Counted from the first letter of the stretch, positions 1 to 9,158 are shown. The stretch is 64,000 nucleotides of DNA from Streptomyces sp. CB02923 (GCF_001905005.1 NZ_LWKZ01000001.1:189775-253774), one strand, 5' to 3'. Numbers and translations: made by a program. The notes: generated by a model from the sequence alone, not told the origin.

Positions 1-877
1 GGACCTCGCTGCCGGCGGGCCGCAGCCGGGACCCTTCCACCACCACCTCGGCGTCCCGCCCGGACGCGGCGATCAGGGCCCGCGCCAGGTCGCCGATGGA
101 GATCTCGCGTCCCGTACCGAGGTTGACGACCTCGCCCAGCGCCCGGTCGCAGTCGGCCATCGCCAGGAACCCGGCCGCGGTGTCGGTGACGTAGGTGAAG
201 TCCCGGGTCGGGGCGAGCGAGCCCAGCCTGACCTGCCGGGCGCCGGAGTGCAGCTGCGCCAGGATGGTGGGGATGACGGCGCGCGCGGACTGGCGCGGGC
301 CGTAGGTGTTGAACGGGCGGACGACCGTGACCGGCAGCTCGAAGGCGTGCCAGTGGGAGAGCGCCATCATGTCCGCGCCGATCTTCGAGGCGGAGTACGG
401 GGACTGCGGCTGCAGCGGGTGGTCCTCGCTGATCGGCGCGGTCAGCGCGGTGCCGTACACCTCGCTGGTCGAGGTGTGGACCAGGCGGCGCACGGCGTGC
501 CGGCGGCAGGCCTCGGCGATGTTCTCGGTGCCCACGACGTTGGTCTGGACGTAGGCGCCGGGCGAGTCGTAGCTGTACGGGATGCCGATGAGGGCGGCGA
601 GGTGGAAGACCGTGTCGCAGCCGGCCACGGCGTCCGCCACCCGGCCGGCGTCGCGCACGTCGCCCGCGATCATCTCGACGGGGCTGTCCGGGCCCAGGTA
701 TCGGGCGAGGTGGCCCTTCTCGGCGTACGGCTTGTAGTGCACGAAGGCGCGGACCTTCGCGCCGTACCCGACGAGCTGGTCCACCAGCGTCGAGCCGATG
801 AAGCCCTCGGCGCCGGTGACCAGGACGGTGCGGCCCTTCCAGCGGGCTTCCATGACGGCGTGGTCGGTGGTGCTCAT
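1..877 (-). CDS. NAD-dependent 4,6-dehydratase, LegB-like (C-terminus cut by window edge)
   Basis: Extended short-chain dehydrogenase that would convert a nucleotide-activated sugar to its 4-keto-6-deoxy form using bound NAD. The start is the ATG ending at 877; about 292 residues are visible and the C-terminus runs off the window. The Rossmann motif TGAEGFIGS is at residues 21-29, followed by HLAALIGIPYSY, the STSEVYG segment and the catalytic YSASK (Tyr-x3-Lys). The stretches NTYGPRQSARAVIPT and TRDFTYVTDT are those I associate with the LegB branch (GDP-GlcNAc 4,6-dehydratase of legionaminic acid synthesis) rather than with RmlB. It overlaps the upstream MurG-like gene by 4 bases (ATGA), so the two are almost surely co-transcribed and co-translated. 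The exact sugar substrate is uncertain; more sugar genes probably continue to the left. Confidence 0.85.
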   Translation of the reverse strand, partial: MSTTDHAVMEARWKGRTVLVTGAEGFIGSTLVDQLVGYGAKVRAFVHYKPYAEKGHLARYLGPDSPVEMIAGDVRDAGRVADAVAGCDTVFHLAALIGIPYSYDSPGAYVQTNVVGTENIAEACRRHAVRRLVHTSTSEVYGTALTAPISEDHPLQPQSPYSASKIGADMMALSHWHAFELPVTVVRPFNTYGPRQSARAVIPTILAQLHSGARQVRLGSLAPTRDFTYVTDTAAGFLAMADCDRALGEVVNLGTGREISIGDLARALIAASGRDAEVVVEGSRLRPAGSEV

Positions 878-2040
878 GCGGTCTCCCTCAGGTGGGTGGG
901 GGTGGGGTGGGCTGCGGGGTGGCCGGCCAGCTTCAGGACCTTGGCGGCCAGCAGGTCGGCGGCGTGCGCGTGGGTGCCCGGGTCGGCGGCCTGGCCCATG
1001 GCCGCCAGCCGGGCGGGGTCGTCGAGCAGCGGCGTGACGAGCGCGTCCAGGCGTTCCGCGGTGGTCTCGGCGTCCGGCAGCAGCACGGCGGCGCCCGCGT
1101 CGGACAGCACCCGCGCGTTGTGCGTCTGATGGTCGCCGGGCGCGTGCGGGTACGGGACCAGGACCGCCGGCATGCCGATCGTGGCCAGCTCGGCGACGGT
1201 CGCCGAACCGGCCCGGCACACCACCAGGTCGGCGGCGGCGTAGGCGAGATCCATCCGGTCCAGGTACGGGACGGCCTCGGCGACCGCCGCGCCGCCCGTC
1301 GCCGCCAGCCGCTCCCGGGTCTCGTCCAGGGCGGCGGGCCCGGTCTTGATGAGCAGCCGCAGATCCGTACGGGACCGGTACCGGGCCGCGAGGCCGACCG
1401 CCGATTCGGTGAGCCGGGCCGCGCCCAGGCTGCCGCCGTTGACGAGCACCAGCCGGGCGCCTTCCGGCACGCCCAGCTCGCGGCGCGCCCGCTCCCGCAG
1501 GGCCGTCCGGTCCAGGCTCGCCAGCGGCCCGACCAGCGGCATGCCGACCGTCTCGGCGCGCTCGCCGCCCGCCAGGTGCGCGCGGCTGCGGTCGAAGGCC
1601 AGCGCGATGTGCGGGGTGAGCCGGGCGGCGAACTTGTTGGCCCGGCCGGGCACCGCGTTGGACTCGTGGACCAGGCTGGGCAGCCCGGCCATCCGCGCGC
1701 CGACGATGACCGGGGCGCTCGGGTAGCCGCCCATGCCGACCGCGACCTGGGCTTCCTGCGTGCGCAGGATCGAGCGGCACTGGGCGCCCGATTTCAGCAG
1801 CGCGGCGGGCAGCAGGTAGCGCTTGGCGCCGAGCGACGGGTCGAAGGGAATCATGTCCACGGTGTGCAGGCGGTATCCGGCCTGCGGGATGAGCCGCGTC
1901 TCCAGCCCGCGCTCCGTACCGACGAAGGAGACCACCGCGTCGGGCACGGCCCGGCGCAGGGCGTCCGCGAGGGCGAGCCCGGGGTAGATGTGACCGCCGG
2001 TACCGCCCGCGCCTATGACGACTGAGAGTGGTGTGCGCAT
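874..2040 (-). CDS. MurG-like UDP-GlcNAc glycosyltransferase (GT28), 388 aa
   Basis: GT-B fold glycosyltransferase of the MurG family, which adds GlcNAc from UDP-GlcNAc to an undecaprenyl-pyrophosphate-linked acceptor at the inner membrane face. The N-terminal GGTGGHIYPGLALA motif (residues 12-25), the acceptor-domain GMGGYPSAPVIVGARMAG region and the C-terminal donor-site VCRAGSATVAELATIGMPA are all present. It starts at ATG 2040 and is divergent from a response regulator. A housekeeping murG normally sits in the division and cell-wall (dcw) cluster between ftsW and murC. This gene instead sits beside a LegB-like dehydratase and a two-component system, so it is probably a second, specialised copy acting on another glycan. 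The longer in-frame upstream extension runs over the divergent gene and is unlikely. Confidence 0.85.
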   Translation of the reverse strand: MRTPLSVVIGAGGTGGHIYPGLALADALRRAVPDAVVSFVGTERGLETRLIPQAGYRLHTVDMIPFDPSLGAKRYLLPAALLKSGAQCRSILRTQEAQVAVGMGGYPSAPVIVGARMAGLPSLVHESNAVPGRANKFAARLTPHIALAFDRSRAHLAGGERAETVGMPLVGPLASLDRTALRERARRELGVPEGARLVLVNGGSLGAARLTESAVGLAARYRSRTDLRLLIKTGPAALDETRERLAATGGAAVAEAVPYLDRMDLAYAAADLVVCRAGSATVAELATIGMPAVLVPYPHAPGDHQTHNARVLSDAGAAVLLPDAETTAERLDALVTPLLDDPARLAAMGQAADPGTHAHAADLLAAKVLKLAGHPAAHPTPTHLRETA

Positions 2041-2062
2041 GGCCGCCACGCTCGCCAAGCGC

Positions 2063-2101
2063 CTTAAGAAGGTTCTAAGACACAGGTTTGGCAGCCTGTG
2101 T
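2063..2101. promoter_or_regulatory. Candidate operator in the murG-like / response regulator divergent region
   Basis: The 57-base gap holds CTTAAGAAGGTTCTAAGA (2063-2080). It contains TTAAGA and CTAAGA repeated in the same orientation 11 bases apart, the spacing typical of OmpR-family response regulator sites; it can also be read as an imperfect palindrome. Directly after it, ACACAGG (2080-2086) is mirrored by CCTGTGT (2095-2101), with the right arm overlapping the GTG start of the regulator. Binding by the adjacent regulator is inference. Confidence 0.45.
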
Positions 2102-2922
2102 GCATGCCGTCCTCGCCTGCACCGCAGCCCGCGCACCGGAGCGCTCCCCAGCAGCCCGCCGCCGCGTCCCCGCCGAAGATCCTCGTCGTCGACGACGAAC
2201 CGGAGGTGCGGGCCGCCGTCGAGGACGGCCTCAGCGTGGAGGGGTACGCGGTACGCGGCGCCGCCGACGGGCTGGCCGCGCTCTCCGAGGTCGCCTCCTG
2301 GCAGCCCGACGCGATCGTCCTGGACGTGATGATGCCGGTCCTGGACGGCCTGGCGGTCTGCCGTCGGCTGCGCGCGCTGGACGACCGTACGCCGATCCTC
2401 GTGCTGACCGCGCTGGACTCGGTCAGTGAGCGGGTGGACGGGCTGGACGCGGGCGCCGACGACTACCTCGTCAAACCGTTCGCGCTGGACGAGCTGGTCG
2501 CACGCGTGCGGGCGCTGCTGCGCCGCGCGTCGGCCACCGCCGCCGACGACACCTCGCTGTCCTTCGCCGACCTGGTCGTCGACCCGGTGACGCGCACCGG
2601 CCACCGGGCCGGCCGGCCACTGGAGTTCAGCCGTACGGAGTGGGCTCTGCTGGAGCTGCTCCTGCTGCACCCCGGGCAGGTGATGCCGCGCGAGATGATT
2701 CTGGAGCGGGTCTGGGGGCGCGACTTCGGGCCGGACTCCAATTCCCTTGCCGTGTACGTGGGTTACCTGCGCCGCAAGCTGGAGGCGGGCGGCGAGTCAC
2801 GGCTGGTGCACACCGTGCACGGCGTCGGGTACCGGCTGGACCAGGCGGACCACTCGGCCCGCGAGGCCAGGGCCGTACGAGACGGCGAGGCGGGCCGGGA
2901 CGGCAAGGCGGGACGGGCGTGA
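2098..2922 (+). CDS. OmpR-family response regulator, 274 aa
   Basis: Two-component transcription regulator. The receiver domain spans about residues 27-140, with the acidic pocket VDDE, phospho-acceptor Asp76 in IVLDVMMP and Lys in DDYLVKPF. A winged-helix DNA-binding domain follows (about 155-250), ending in VHTVHGVGYRL. The start is GTG 2098 or ATG 2104; the first 25 residues are a Pro/Ala-rich leader and the start is not fixed by a good ribosome site, so the transcript may be nearly leaderless. The 3' end overlaps the histidine kinase by GTGA (2919-2922), a translational coupling. The likely targets are its own divergent region, including the murG-like gene. Confidence 0.93.
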   Translation: MCMPSSPAPQPAHRSAPQQPAAASPPKILVVDDEPEVRAAVEDGLSVEGYAVRGAADGLAALSEVASWQPDAIVLDVMMPVLDGLAVCRRLRALDDRTPILVLTALDSVSERVDGLDAGADDYLVKPFALDELVARVRALLRRASATAADDTSLSFADLVVDPVTRTGHRAGRPLEFSRTEWALLELLLLHPGQVMPREMILERVWGRDFGPDSNSLAVYVGYLRRKLEAGGESRLVHTVHGVGYRLDQADHSAREARAVRDGEAGRDGKAGRA

Positions 2923-4316
2923 GCGGCCGGCGCGGTCTGGGCGCGCGCTGGCGTCGGCGCCGTCCGCTCCGGACCCGGCTGGCCATCGCCGCGTCCGCCG
3001 CCGTGGCGCTGGTGGCGGTCGGCATCTGTACGGCGGCGTTCTTCATCATCCGCTACCAGATGACCCGTCAGCTGGAGCTGAACCTGGCCCAGACAGCGGC
3101 CCAGTACTCCGAGAAGATGCGCTCGTGGGGCCCGACGCCGGGCGATACGAGCTGCCGTTTCCAGGCCGTGCCCTGCGTCCAGTCGGTCCCCGCCGACAAG
3201 GCCCGGGACCCGCGCGACCCCTACGCGCTGCCGGTCGACGACGCCACTCGCGCGGTCGCCGCCGGACGGCACGCCCCGTACTACCGCGAACTGACCGTGG
3301 CCGGTTACCCGGTGCGGATGTACACCGTGCGGCTGCGCGGCAAGGACGAGGCGCTCCAGGTGGCGCTGCGCACGGACACCGTGCAGCGCGGCGTGCGGAA
3401 GGCCGCGGTGGCGCTGGCGGGGACGGGCGGCGCGGGCGTCCTGCTGGCGGCCGGACTCGGCTACTGGGTCTCGCGCACCGGGCTGGCCCCGGTCGCCCGG
3501 CTCACCGCCACCGCCGAACGCATCGCCGCCACCCGCGACGCCCGGCACCGCATCGAACTGCCCGCCGGGCCGCCCGGCCGCGAGGACGAGGTCACCCGGC
3601 TGGCCGCCAGCTTCAACACCATGCTCGGCGAGCTGGAGCAGTCGGTGGCGGCGCAGCGGCGGCTGGTCGCGGACGCCTCCCACGAGCTGCGTACGCCGCT
3701 GACCGCGCTGCGGACCAACGCCGAACTGCTCGCCCGCGCCGACCGGCTGACCGACACCCAGCGCGACCGCGCGTCCGGCGCCCTGGGCCGGCAGCTGCGC
3801 GAGGTCACCACGCTCGTCAACGACCTGATCGAACTGGCCCGGGACGAGGAGCCGCAGCCGCTGGTGGAGCAGGTGCGCCCGGCCGCGCTGCTGGAGCACG
3901 CGATGGAGGCGGCCCGCGGCCACTGGCCGGAGATCACGTTCACCGCGCGGGCCGACGGGGCGGCGGCCGGGGTGACCGTCCCCGGCGTACCGGCGCGGCT
4001 GTCCCGGCTGCTGTCCAACCTGCTGGACAACGCGGCGAAGTTCTCACCGCCCGGCGGCCCGGTCGAGACGGAACTGTCCCGCACCGCGGACGGCCTGGAG
4101 CTGACCGTCCGCGACCACGGCCCCGGCATCGCGACCGAGGACCTGCCGCACGTCTTCGACCGCTTCTACCGCGCCGAGGCGGCCCGCGCGCTGCCCGGCT
4201 CCGGCCTCGGCCTGGCCATGGCCCGCCAGATCGCCCGCGCGCACCACGCCGAACTGACGGCCGCGCAGGCACCCGGCGGCGGGGCGCTCTTCCGTCTCCG
4301 CTTCCCGGCGGGGTAG
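2919..4316 (+). CDS. Sensor histidine kinase (HAMP-HisKA-HATPase), 465 aa
   Basis: Membrane sensor kinase paired with the upstream regulator. The first membrane span is at about 20-45, an extracytoplasmic sensor of about 115 residues follows, the second span is at about 163-184, then HAMP, the dimerisation helix with His255 in DASHELRTPLTALRTN, and an ATPase domain with NLLDNAAKF (N box), DHGPGI (G1) and GSGLGLAMARQ (G2). The sensor carries two close cysteines (C79 and C86) that could form an extracellular disulfide. It starts at GTG 2919, overlapping the regulator by 4 bases. The longer in-frame extension upstream is a shadow of the regulator gene. The signal is unknown; neighbouring envelope genes suggest a cell-surface cue. 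Confidence 0.93.
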   Translation: MSGRRGLGARWRRRRPLRTRLAIAASAAVALVAVGICTAAFFIIRYQMTRQLELNLAQTAAQYSEKMRSWGPTPGDTSCRFQAVPCVQSVPADKARDPRDPYALPVDDATRAVAAGRHAPYYRELTVAGYPVRMYTVRLRGKDEALQVALRTDTVQRGVRKAAVALAGTGGAGVLLAAGLGYWVSRTGLAPVARLTATAERIAATRDARHRIELPAGPPGREDEVTRLAASFNTMLGELEQSVAAQRRLVADASHELRTPLTALRTNAELLARADRLTDTQRDRASGALGRQLREVTTLVNDLIELARDEEPQPLVEQVRPAALLEHAMEAARGHWPEITFTARADGAAAGVTVPGVPARLSRLLSNLLDNAAKFSPPGGPVETELSRTADGLELTVRDHGPGIATEDLPHVFDRFYRAEAARALPGSGLGLAMARQIARAHHAELTAAQAPGGGALFRLRFPAG

Positions 4317-4433
4317 GACAGGGGTTCGCGGCGGGGCCGGACGGGGCCCCGCCGGGGCGGGAACGGCGTACTACCCTGGGCCGGAATCACGGCCCGGTAC
4401 GCAGGCCGAGCGGACGGACCGGGAGGGCGGGCG

Positions 4434-4943
4434 GTGAGCAGACGAGTGCGCCGTGCGCTGCCGGGCTTCCTGCCCCGCGCGCTGGCCGGGCTGTGGGCCG
4501 TCCTGCTGGTGCTGGCAGGCACCTCCGGTACGGCGGGTGCCGCGTCCGGCCCGCTGGGGCCCGGCCTGCCGGCGGCCGCCGCTTCCGGCCCCGCCGCCAC
4601 CGCTTCCCAGCCATCGTCCGCCGCCGCGGTCCATTCCCCGCCATCGTCCGCCGCCGCGGCCCAGGTGCTCACCGCGCACACCGCGCCCGGTCCCCGGGCC
4701 GACGCCCGCACCGCGCCCGACCGCCCGGTGGCCCGCCAGTCCGCGGGCGCCCAGGCGTACGCGGTCCTCCCGCACCCGCGCTTCCCCGGCCTCCCCGGCG
4801 CACTGCCCGCCGCGGCTCCGGCGCCGCACCACTCCCCCTTCGGGTACGGGCGGTCCGTCGGCCCCCGCCAGGAACGGGCGCCGCCCCCGGCCCGGTACTC
4901 CCCGCGCAGCCCGCGCGGCCCTCCCTCCGTACGGAGCAGCTGA
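4434..4943 (+). CDS. Small secreted or surface Ala/Pro/Ser-rich protein, 169 aa, function unknown
   Basis: The GTG start at 4434 is followed by a basic N-terminus (MSRRVRRALPG) and a hydrophobic stretch at about residues 16-37 ending in GTAGAAS, a plausible signal peptide. The mature part is low-complexity, rich in Ala, Pro, Ser and Arg, with a short internal repeat: PSSAAA occurs twice, encoded by near-identical DNA around 4611-4665. No domain is recognised. It lies 117 bases after the kinase stop and about 120 bases before secDF, all on the plus strand, and may belong to the same transcript. Codon bias fits a real gene, but low complexity makes this call less secure than its neighbours. Confidence 0.55.
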   Translation: MSRRVRRALPGFLPRALAGLWAVLLVLAGTSGTAGAASGPLGPGLPAAAASGPAATASQPSSAAAVHSPPSSAAAAQVLTAHTAPGPRADARTAPDRPVARQSAGAQAYAVLPHPRFPGLPGALPAAAPAPHHSPFGYGRSVGPRQERAPPPARYSPRSPRGPPSVRSS

Positions 4944-5062
4944 CGCCCCAGGCGTACGGCGGCCCGCAGCATCCGCACGCCCGGCGACGCCCTCGCGCGC
5001 CGCCGCGGCCCGGTGCGCGCGGCCGGCCGGCGCCCGCCTCCGTATCCCTGAAGGGGAGACCC

Positions 5063-7405
5063 ATGCCGTCCCGCGCTCCGTCGCGGCGTCACTGGCGTGC
5101 GCTGATCGCGCTCGCCGTCGTCGCCGTGTCGCTGTTCTTCGCCCTGACCACACCCGCCCGCCTCGGACTCGACCTCCGCGGCGGCACCCAGATCGTCCTG
5201 GAGACCAAGGACTCGCCCACCGCCCGCGCCGACTCCGCCGCCACCGACCGGGCCCTGGAGGTGCTGCGGCAGCGGATCGACGCACTCGGCGTCGCCGAGC
5301 CGTCGCTGTCCCGCTCCGGTGCCCAGCGCATCGTCGCCGAACTGCCCGGGGTCCAGGACCCGAAGGAGGCCGTCGAGGTCATCGGCCGTACCGCGCAGCT
5401 CACGTTCCACCCCGTACTCGGGACCACGCAGGACCCGAAGGGCACGCCGGAGGCGAAGGCCAAGGGCGACACCACCCGCACCCTCCCCGACCCCGACGCC
5501 CCCGGGCAGGCCCTGCGGCTCGGCCCGCCCGCGCTGACCGGCGAGGGCGTCAAGGACGCGGAGGCGCTCTTCGACCCGCAGGGCGGCCGCGGCTGGACCG
5601 TCGACCTGGCGTTCCGCGGCGCCGCCGCCGACGCCTGGGCGCGGGTCACCGGCCAGGCCGCGTGCGCGGCGCCCGGCGATCCGGCCCGGCGGGTCGCGAT
5701 CGTGCTCGACGACCGGATCGTCTCCGCTCCCGGCATGCAGCAGAGCGTGCCGTGCACGGCGGGCATCACCGGCGGCAGTGCCCAGATCACCGGCGGGTTC
5801 AGCGACGCCGAGGCCCGCGACCTGGCGGCCCTCGTCAAGGGCGGCGCCCTGCCGGTGCCCGTCGAGGTCGTCGAACAGCGCACCGTCGGCCCGACGCTGG
5901 GCGCCGACGCGATCAAGGCGAGCGCCACCGCGGCGGTCATCGGCCTGCTGTGCACCGGCGCGTTCGTCATCGTCGTCTACCGGCTGCTGGGCGCGCTGGC
6001 CACGGTCGCGCTCGCCGCGTACGGACTGATCTCGTACGCCGTGCTGGTCGCCCTGGGCGCCACCCTCACCCTCCCCGGGCTCGCCGGTTTCGTGCTCGCG
6101 ATCGGCATGGCGGTCGACGCCAACGTGCTGGTCTTCGAGCGGGCCAGGGAGGAGTACGCGCGCCGCGCGGCCCGCTCCGGCGGCGACCTGCGGCGCCCGC
6201 TGCGCGAAGGTTTCAGCAAGGCGTGGAGCGCGATCGTCGACTCCAACGTCACCACCCTGCTCGCCGCCGGCCTGCTCTTCTTCTTCGCCACCGGCCCGGT
6301 CAAGGGCTTCGGCGTCACCCTGTCCATCGGCGTGCTGGCCTCGATGGTCTCCGCGCTCGTCATCACCCGGGTGCTGGCGGGGTGGGCGGTGCGCCGGGGC
6401 GCCGTACGGCGGCGGCCCGCGATCACCGGCATGGCGTCCGAGGGGCGGGTACGGCGATGGCTGGCCCGCCGCGAACCGCGGCTGATGCGGCGGCGCCGCA
6501 CCTGGCTGGGGATCGGCGCCGGGCTGCTGCTGTTCGCCGTCGCCGGGATCGGTGTCCGCGGCCTGGAGTTCGGCGTGGAGTTCACCGGCGGCCGCCTGGT
6601 CGAGTACAGCACCAGCCGTACCGTGGACGCGGAGACGGCGCGCGAGGCGGTCTCGGCGGCGGGCTTCCCGCGCGCGGTCGTGCAGGAGTCGGGCGACGGC
6701 GGCATCGCCGTACGGACCGAGCTGCTGACCGACGCCGAGCAGGAACGCATCCGTACGTCCCTCCAGGCGCCCGGCGGCACGGTCGACGTCGAACGGGACG
6801 AGCTGATCGGGCCGAGCATGGGCAGTGAGCTGCGCGGCAAGGCACTGATCGCGCTGGGCATCGCGGTCGCCGCCCAGCTGGTCTATCTGAGCATCCGCTT
6901 CCGCTGGACGTTCGCGACGGCCGCCGTCCTCGCCATGCTCCAGGACGTGGTGCTGGTGGTGGGCCTGTTCGCCTGGCTGGGCAAGCCGGTGGACAGCGTC
7001 TTCCTCGCGGCGCTGCTGACCGTCGTCGGCTACTCCGTCAACGACACGGTCGTGCTCTTCGACCGCGTACGGGAACTGCGGCGCGGCGCCAAGGACGGCC
7101 GGGCCGCGCGCGGTGCGGAGGGGCTCGCCCGGCTCGCCGACCGGGCGATCGTGCAGACCGTGCCCCGCACGGTGAACACCGGCATGGGCGCCCTGTTCGT
7201 CCTCGCCGCCCTCGCGGTGCTGGGCGGCGACTCGCTGGCCGACTTCTCCGTGGCGCTGCTCGCGGGCGTCCTGTTCGGCATCGCCTCGACGGTCTTCACG
7301 GCCACTCCGGCCGCCGTCGTCCTGGAGAGCCGCCATCCCGCGCCGGAGGCGCCCGCCGCACGGCCCCGCGACAAGGCGAGGACCGGGAACGGAGCGGTGG
7401 TCTGA
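5063..7405 (+). CDS. secDF: Fused protein-export membrane protein SecDF, 780 aa
   Basis: Proton-driven partner of the SecYEG translocon that pulls secreted proteins out of the membrane. SecD and SecF are fused in one chain. The SecD half has an N-terminal span, the D1 motif LGLDLRGGTQIVL, a large extracytoplasmic region and the transmembrane motif AVDANVLVFERARE. The SecF half begins near residue 475 with a span, the motif FGVEFTGGRLVEY and GYSVNDTVVLFDRVRE. The ATG at 5063 has a ribosome site (AAGGGGAG, 5051-5058); the much longer open frame upstream is a shadow of the kinase. Streptomyces usually carry separate secD and secF near yajC as well, so this is probably a second system. A strong hairpin follows the stop. 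Confidence 0.92.
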   Translation: MPSRAPSRRHWRALIALAVVAVSLFFALTTPARLGLDLRGGTQIVLETKDSPTARADSAATDRALEVLRQRIDALGVAEPSLSRSGAQRIVAELPGVQDPKEAVEVIGRTAQLTFHPVLGTTQDPKGTPEAKAKGDTTRTLPDPDAPGQALRLGPPALTGEGVKDAEALFDPQGGRGWTVDLAFRGAAADAWARVTGQAACAAPGDPARRVAIVLDDRIVSAPGMQQSVPCTAGITGGSAQITGGFSDAEARDLAALVKGGALPVPVEVVEQRTVGPTLGADAIKASATAAVIGLLCTGAFVIVVYRLLGALATVALAAYGLISYAVLVALGATLTLPGLAGFVLAIGMAVDANVLVFERAREEYARRAARSGGDLRRPLREGFSKAWSAIVDSNVTTLLAAGLLFFFATGPVKGFGVTLSIGVLASMVSALVITRVLAGWAVRRGAVRRRPAITGMASEGRVRRWLARREPRLMRRRRTWLGIGAGLLLFAVAGIGVRGLEFGVEFTGGRLVEYSTSRTVDAETAREAVSAAGFPRAVVQESGDGGIAVRTELLTDAEQERIRTSLQAPGGTVDVERDELIGPSMGSELRGKALIALGIAVAAQLVYLSIRFRWTFATAAVLAMLQDVVLVVGLFAWLGKPVDSVFLAALLTVVGYSVNDTVVLFDRVRELRRGAKDGRAARGAEGLARLADRAIVQTVPRTVNTGMGALFVLAALAVLGGDSLADFSVALLAGVLFGIASTVFTATPAAVVLESRHPAPEAPAARPRDKARTGNGAVV

Positions 7406-7410
7406 CACGG

Positions 7411-7448
7411 CACCGGGGGCGGGGCCGCGCACGGCCCCGCCCCCGGTG
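7411..7448. terminator. Bidirectional terminator hairpin between secDF and icmA
   Basis: A perfect 17-base inverted repeat (7411-7427 against 7432-7448, beginning CACCGGGGGCGGGGCCG) with a 4-base CGCA loop lies between two convergent genes. It can stop transcripts from both sides. Confidence 0.85.
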
Positions 7449-7457
7449 GACGCCCAC

Positions 7458-9158
7458 TCAGAATCCCGCGGGCTCCGTGTACACGCCCCACTCGTCGCGC
7501 AGCACGTCACAGATCTCGCCGAGCGTCGCCTCGGCCCGTACGGCCTCCAGCATCGGCTCGATCATGTTGCCGCCGTCCCGCGCGGCGCTCAGCATCGCCG
7601 CCAGCGACGAGCGCACCCGCGCGTCGTCCCGGGCCGCCTTGCGGTCCTTCAGGACCCGCACCTGGTCGCGCTCGACCTCGTGGCTGACGCGCAGGATCTC
7701 CAGGTCGCCGGTGACGGAGCCGTGGGCGCAGTTGACGCCGACGACCTTCTTCTCGCCCTTCTCCAGTGCCTGCTGGTACTGGAAAGCGGACTCGGCGATC
7801 TCGCCGGTGAACCAGCCGTCCTCGATGCCGCGCAGGATGCCGGAGGTGATCGGGCCGATGGGGTGCTGGCCGTTAGGCACGGCGCGGGTGCCGCGCTCCT
7901 TGATCTGCTCGAAGATCTTCTCGGCGTCCGCCTCGATCCGGTCGGTGAGCGACTCGATGAACCACGAGCCGCCCAGCGGGTCCGCGACGTTGGCGACGCC
8001 GGTCTCCTCCATCAGCACCTGCTGCGTGCGCAGCGCGATCTCCGCGGCCTGCTCGCTGGGCAGCGCGAGGGTCTCGTCCAGCGCGTTGGTGTGCAGGGAG
8101 TTCGTCCCGCCGAGGATCGCGGCCAGCGCCTCCACCGCCGTACGGACGACGTTGTTGTACGGCTGCTGGGCGGTCAGCGAGACGCCGGCGGTCTGGGTGT
8201 GGAAGCGCAGCCACTGGGCCTTCTCGCTCGTCGCGCCGTACACGTCGCGCATCCAGCGGGCCCAGATCCGGCGGGCGGCCCGGAACTTCGCGATCTCCTC
8301 GAAGAAGTCCAGGTGGGCGTCGAAGAAGAAGGACAGTCCGGGCGCGAAGGTGTTGACGTCCAGGCCGCGGGAGAGGCCCAGCTCCACGTATCCGAAGCCG
8401 TCGGCGAGGGTGTAGGCCAGCTCCTGCGCGGCCGTCGCGCCCGCCTCGCGGATGTGGTAGCCGGAGACCGAGAGCGGCTTGTAGGCGGGGATGCCGCCCG
8501 CGCAGTGCTCCATCAGGTCGCCGATCAGGCGCAGATGGGGCTCGGGCGGGAAGAGCCACTCCTTCTGGGCGATGTACTCCTTGAAGATGTCGGTCTGGAG
8601 CGTGCCGTTCAGCACGGCAGGGTCGACGCCCTGGCGCTCGGCGGCGACCAGGTACATGCAGAAGACCGGGACGGCCGGTCCGGAGATCGTCATCGAGGTC
8701 GTGACGTCGCCGAGGGGGATGTCCTTGAAGAGGACCTCCATGTCGGCCGCCGAGTCGATGGCGACGCCGCAGTGGCCGACCTCGCCGAGCGAGCGCGGGT
8801 CGTCGGAGTCGCGGCCCATCAGGGTCGGCATGTCGAAGGCCACGGAGAGTCCGCCGCCCCCCGCCTTCAGGATCATCTTGTAGCGCTCGTTGGTCTGCTC
8901 GGCGTTGCCGAAGCCGGCGAACTGGCGGATGGTCCACGTACGGCCGCGGTAGCCGGTCGGGTACAGGCCGCGGGTGAACGGGAACTCGCCCGGCCAGCCG
9001 ATGCGCTCGAAGCCGTCGACCGTGTCGCCCGGACGGGGGCCGTACGCCGGCTCCACCGGATCACCGGAGAGGGTGGTGAAGTCCGCGTCCCGCTTGCGGG
9101 CGGAGTCGTACCGGGCCTGCCAGCGGCGGCGGCCCTCTTCGATCGCGTCAGCGTTCAT
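7458..9158 (-). CDS. icmA: Isobutyryl-CoA mutase large subunit IcmA, 566 aa
   Basis: Coenzyme B12-dependent mutase interconverting isobutyryl-CoA and n-butyryl-CoA, linking valine breakdown with butyrate and polyketide precursors. The chain is the substrate-binding TIM-barrel subunit; the B12-binding subunit IcmB is separate and not in this window. Two specificity residues identify it: Phe80 in TIRQFAGFG and Gln198 in KEYIAQKEW, where methylmalonyl-CoA mutase has Tyr89 and Arg207. Length and these residue numbers match known IcmA exactly when the ATG at 9158 is used, which also has GAGGG upstream. A longer open frame runs to 9233 but would read through the palindromic operator. The hairpin after its stop is shared with secDF. 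Confidence 0.95.
   Translation of the reverse strand: MNADAIEEGRRRWQARYDSARKRDADFTTLSGDPVEPAYGPRPGDTVDGFERIGWPGEFPFTRGLYPTGYRGRTWTIRQFAGFGNAEQTNERYKMILKAGGGGLSVAFDMPTLMGRDSDDPRSLGEVGHCGVAIDSAADMEVLFKDIPLGDVTTSMTISGPAVPVFCMYLVAAERQGVDPAVLNGTLQTDIFKEYIAQKEWLFPPEPHLRLIGDLMEHCAGGIPAYKPLSVSGYHIREAGATAAQELAYTLADGFGYVELGLSRGLDVNTFAPGLSFFFDAHLDFFEEIAKFRAARRIWARWMRDVYGATSEKAQWLRFHTQTAGVSLTAQQPYNNVVRTAVEALAAILGGTNSLHTNALDETLALPSEQAAEIALRTQQVLMEETGVANVADPLGGSWFIESLTDRIEADAEKIFEQIKERGTRAVPNGQHPIGPITSGILRGIEDGWFTGEIAESAFQYQQALEKGEKKVVGVNCAHGSVTGDLEILRVSHEVERDQVRVLKDRKAARDDARVRSSLAAMLSAARDGGNMIEPMLEAVRAEATLGEICDVLRDEWGVYTEPAGF

Noticed and set aside
892..2025. Open frame of 377 codons on the plus strand opposite the murG-like gene
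   Set aside because: It is a shadow of the real gene; the protein has no recognisable motif and codon third-position bias supports only the minus strand.
4166..7510. Open frame of 1114 codons on the minus strand opposite secDF
   Set aside because: Very GC-rich DNA makes stop codons rare in the antisense frames. SecDF motifs on the plus strand are unambiguous.
7458..9158. Methylmalonyl-CoA mutase as the name for the B12 enzyme
   Set aside because: Phe80 and Gln198 replace the Tyr and Arg that bind methylmalonyl-CoA, and the chain lacks the B12-binding domain.
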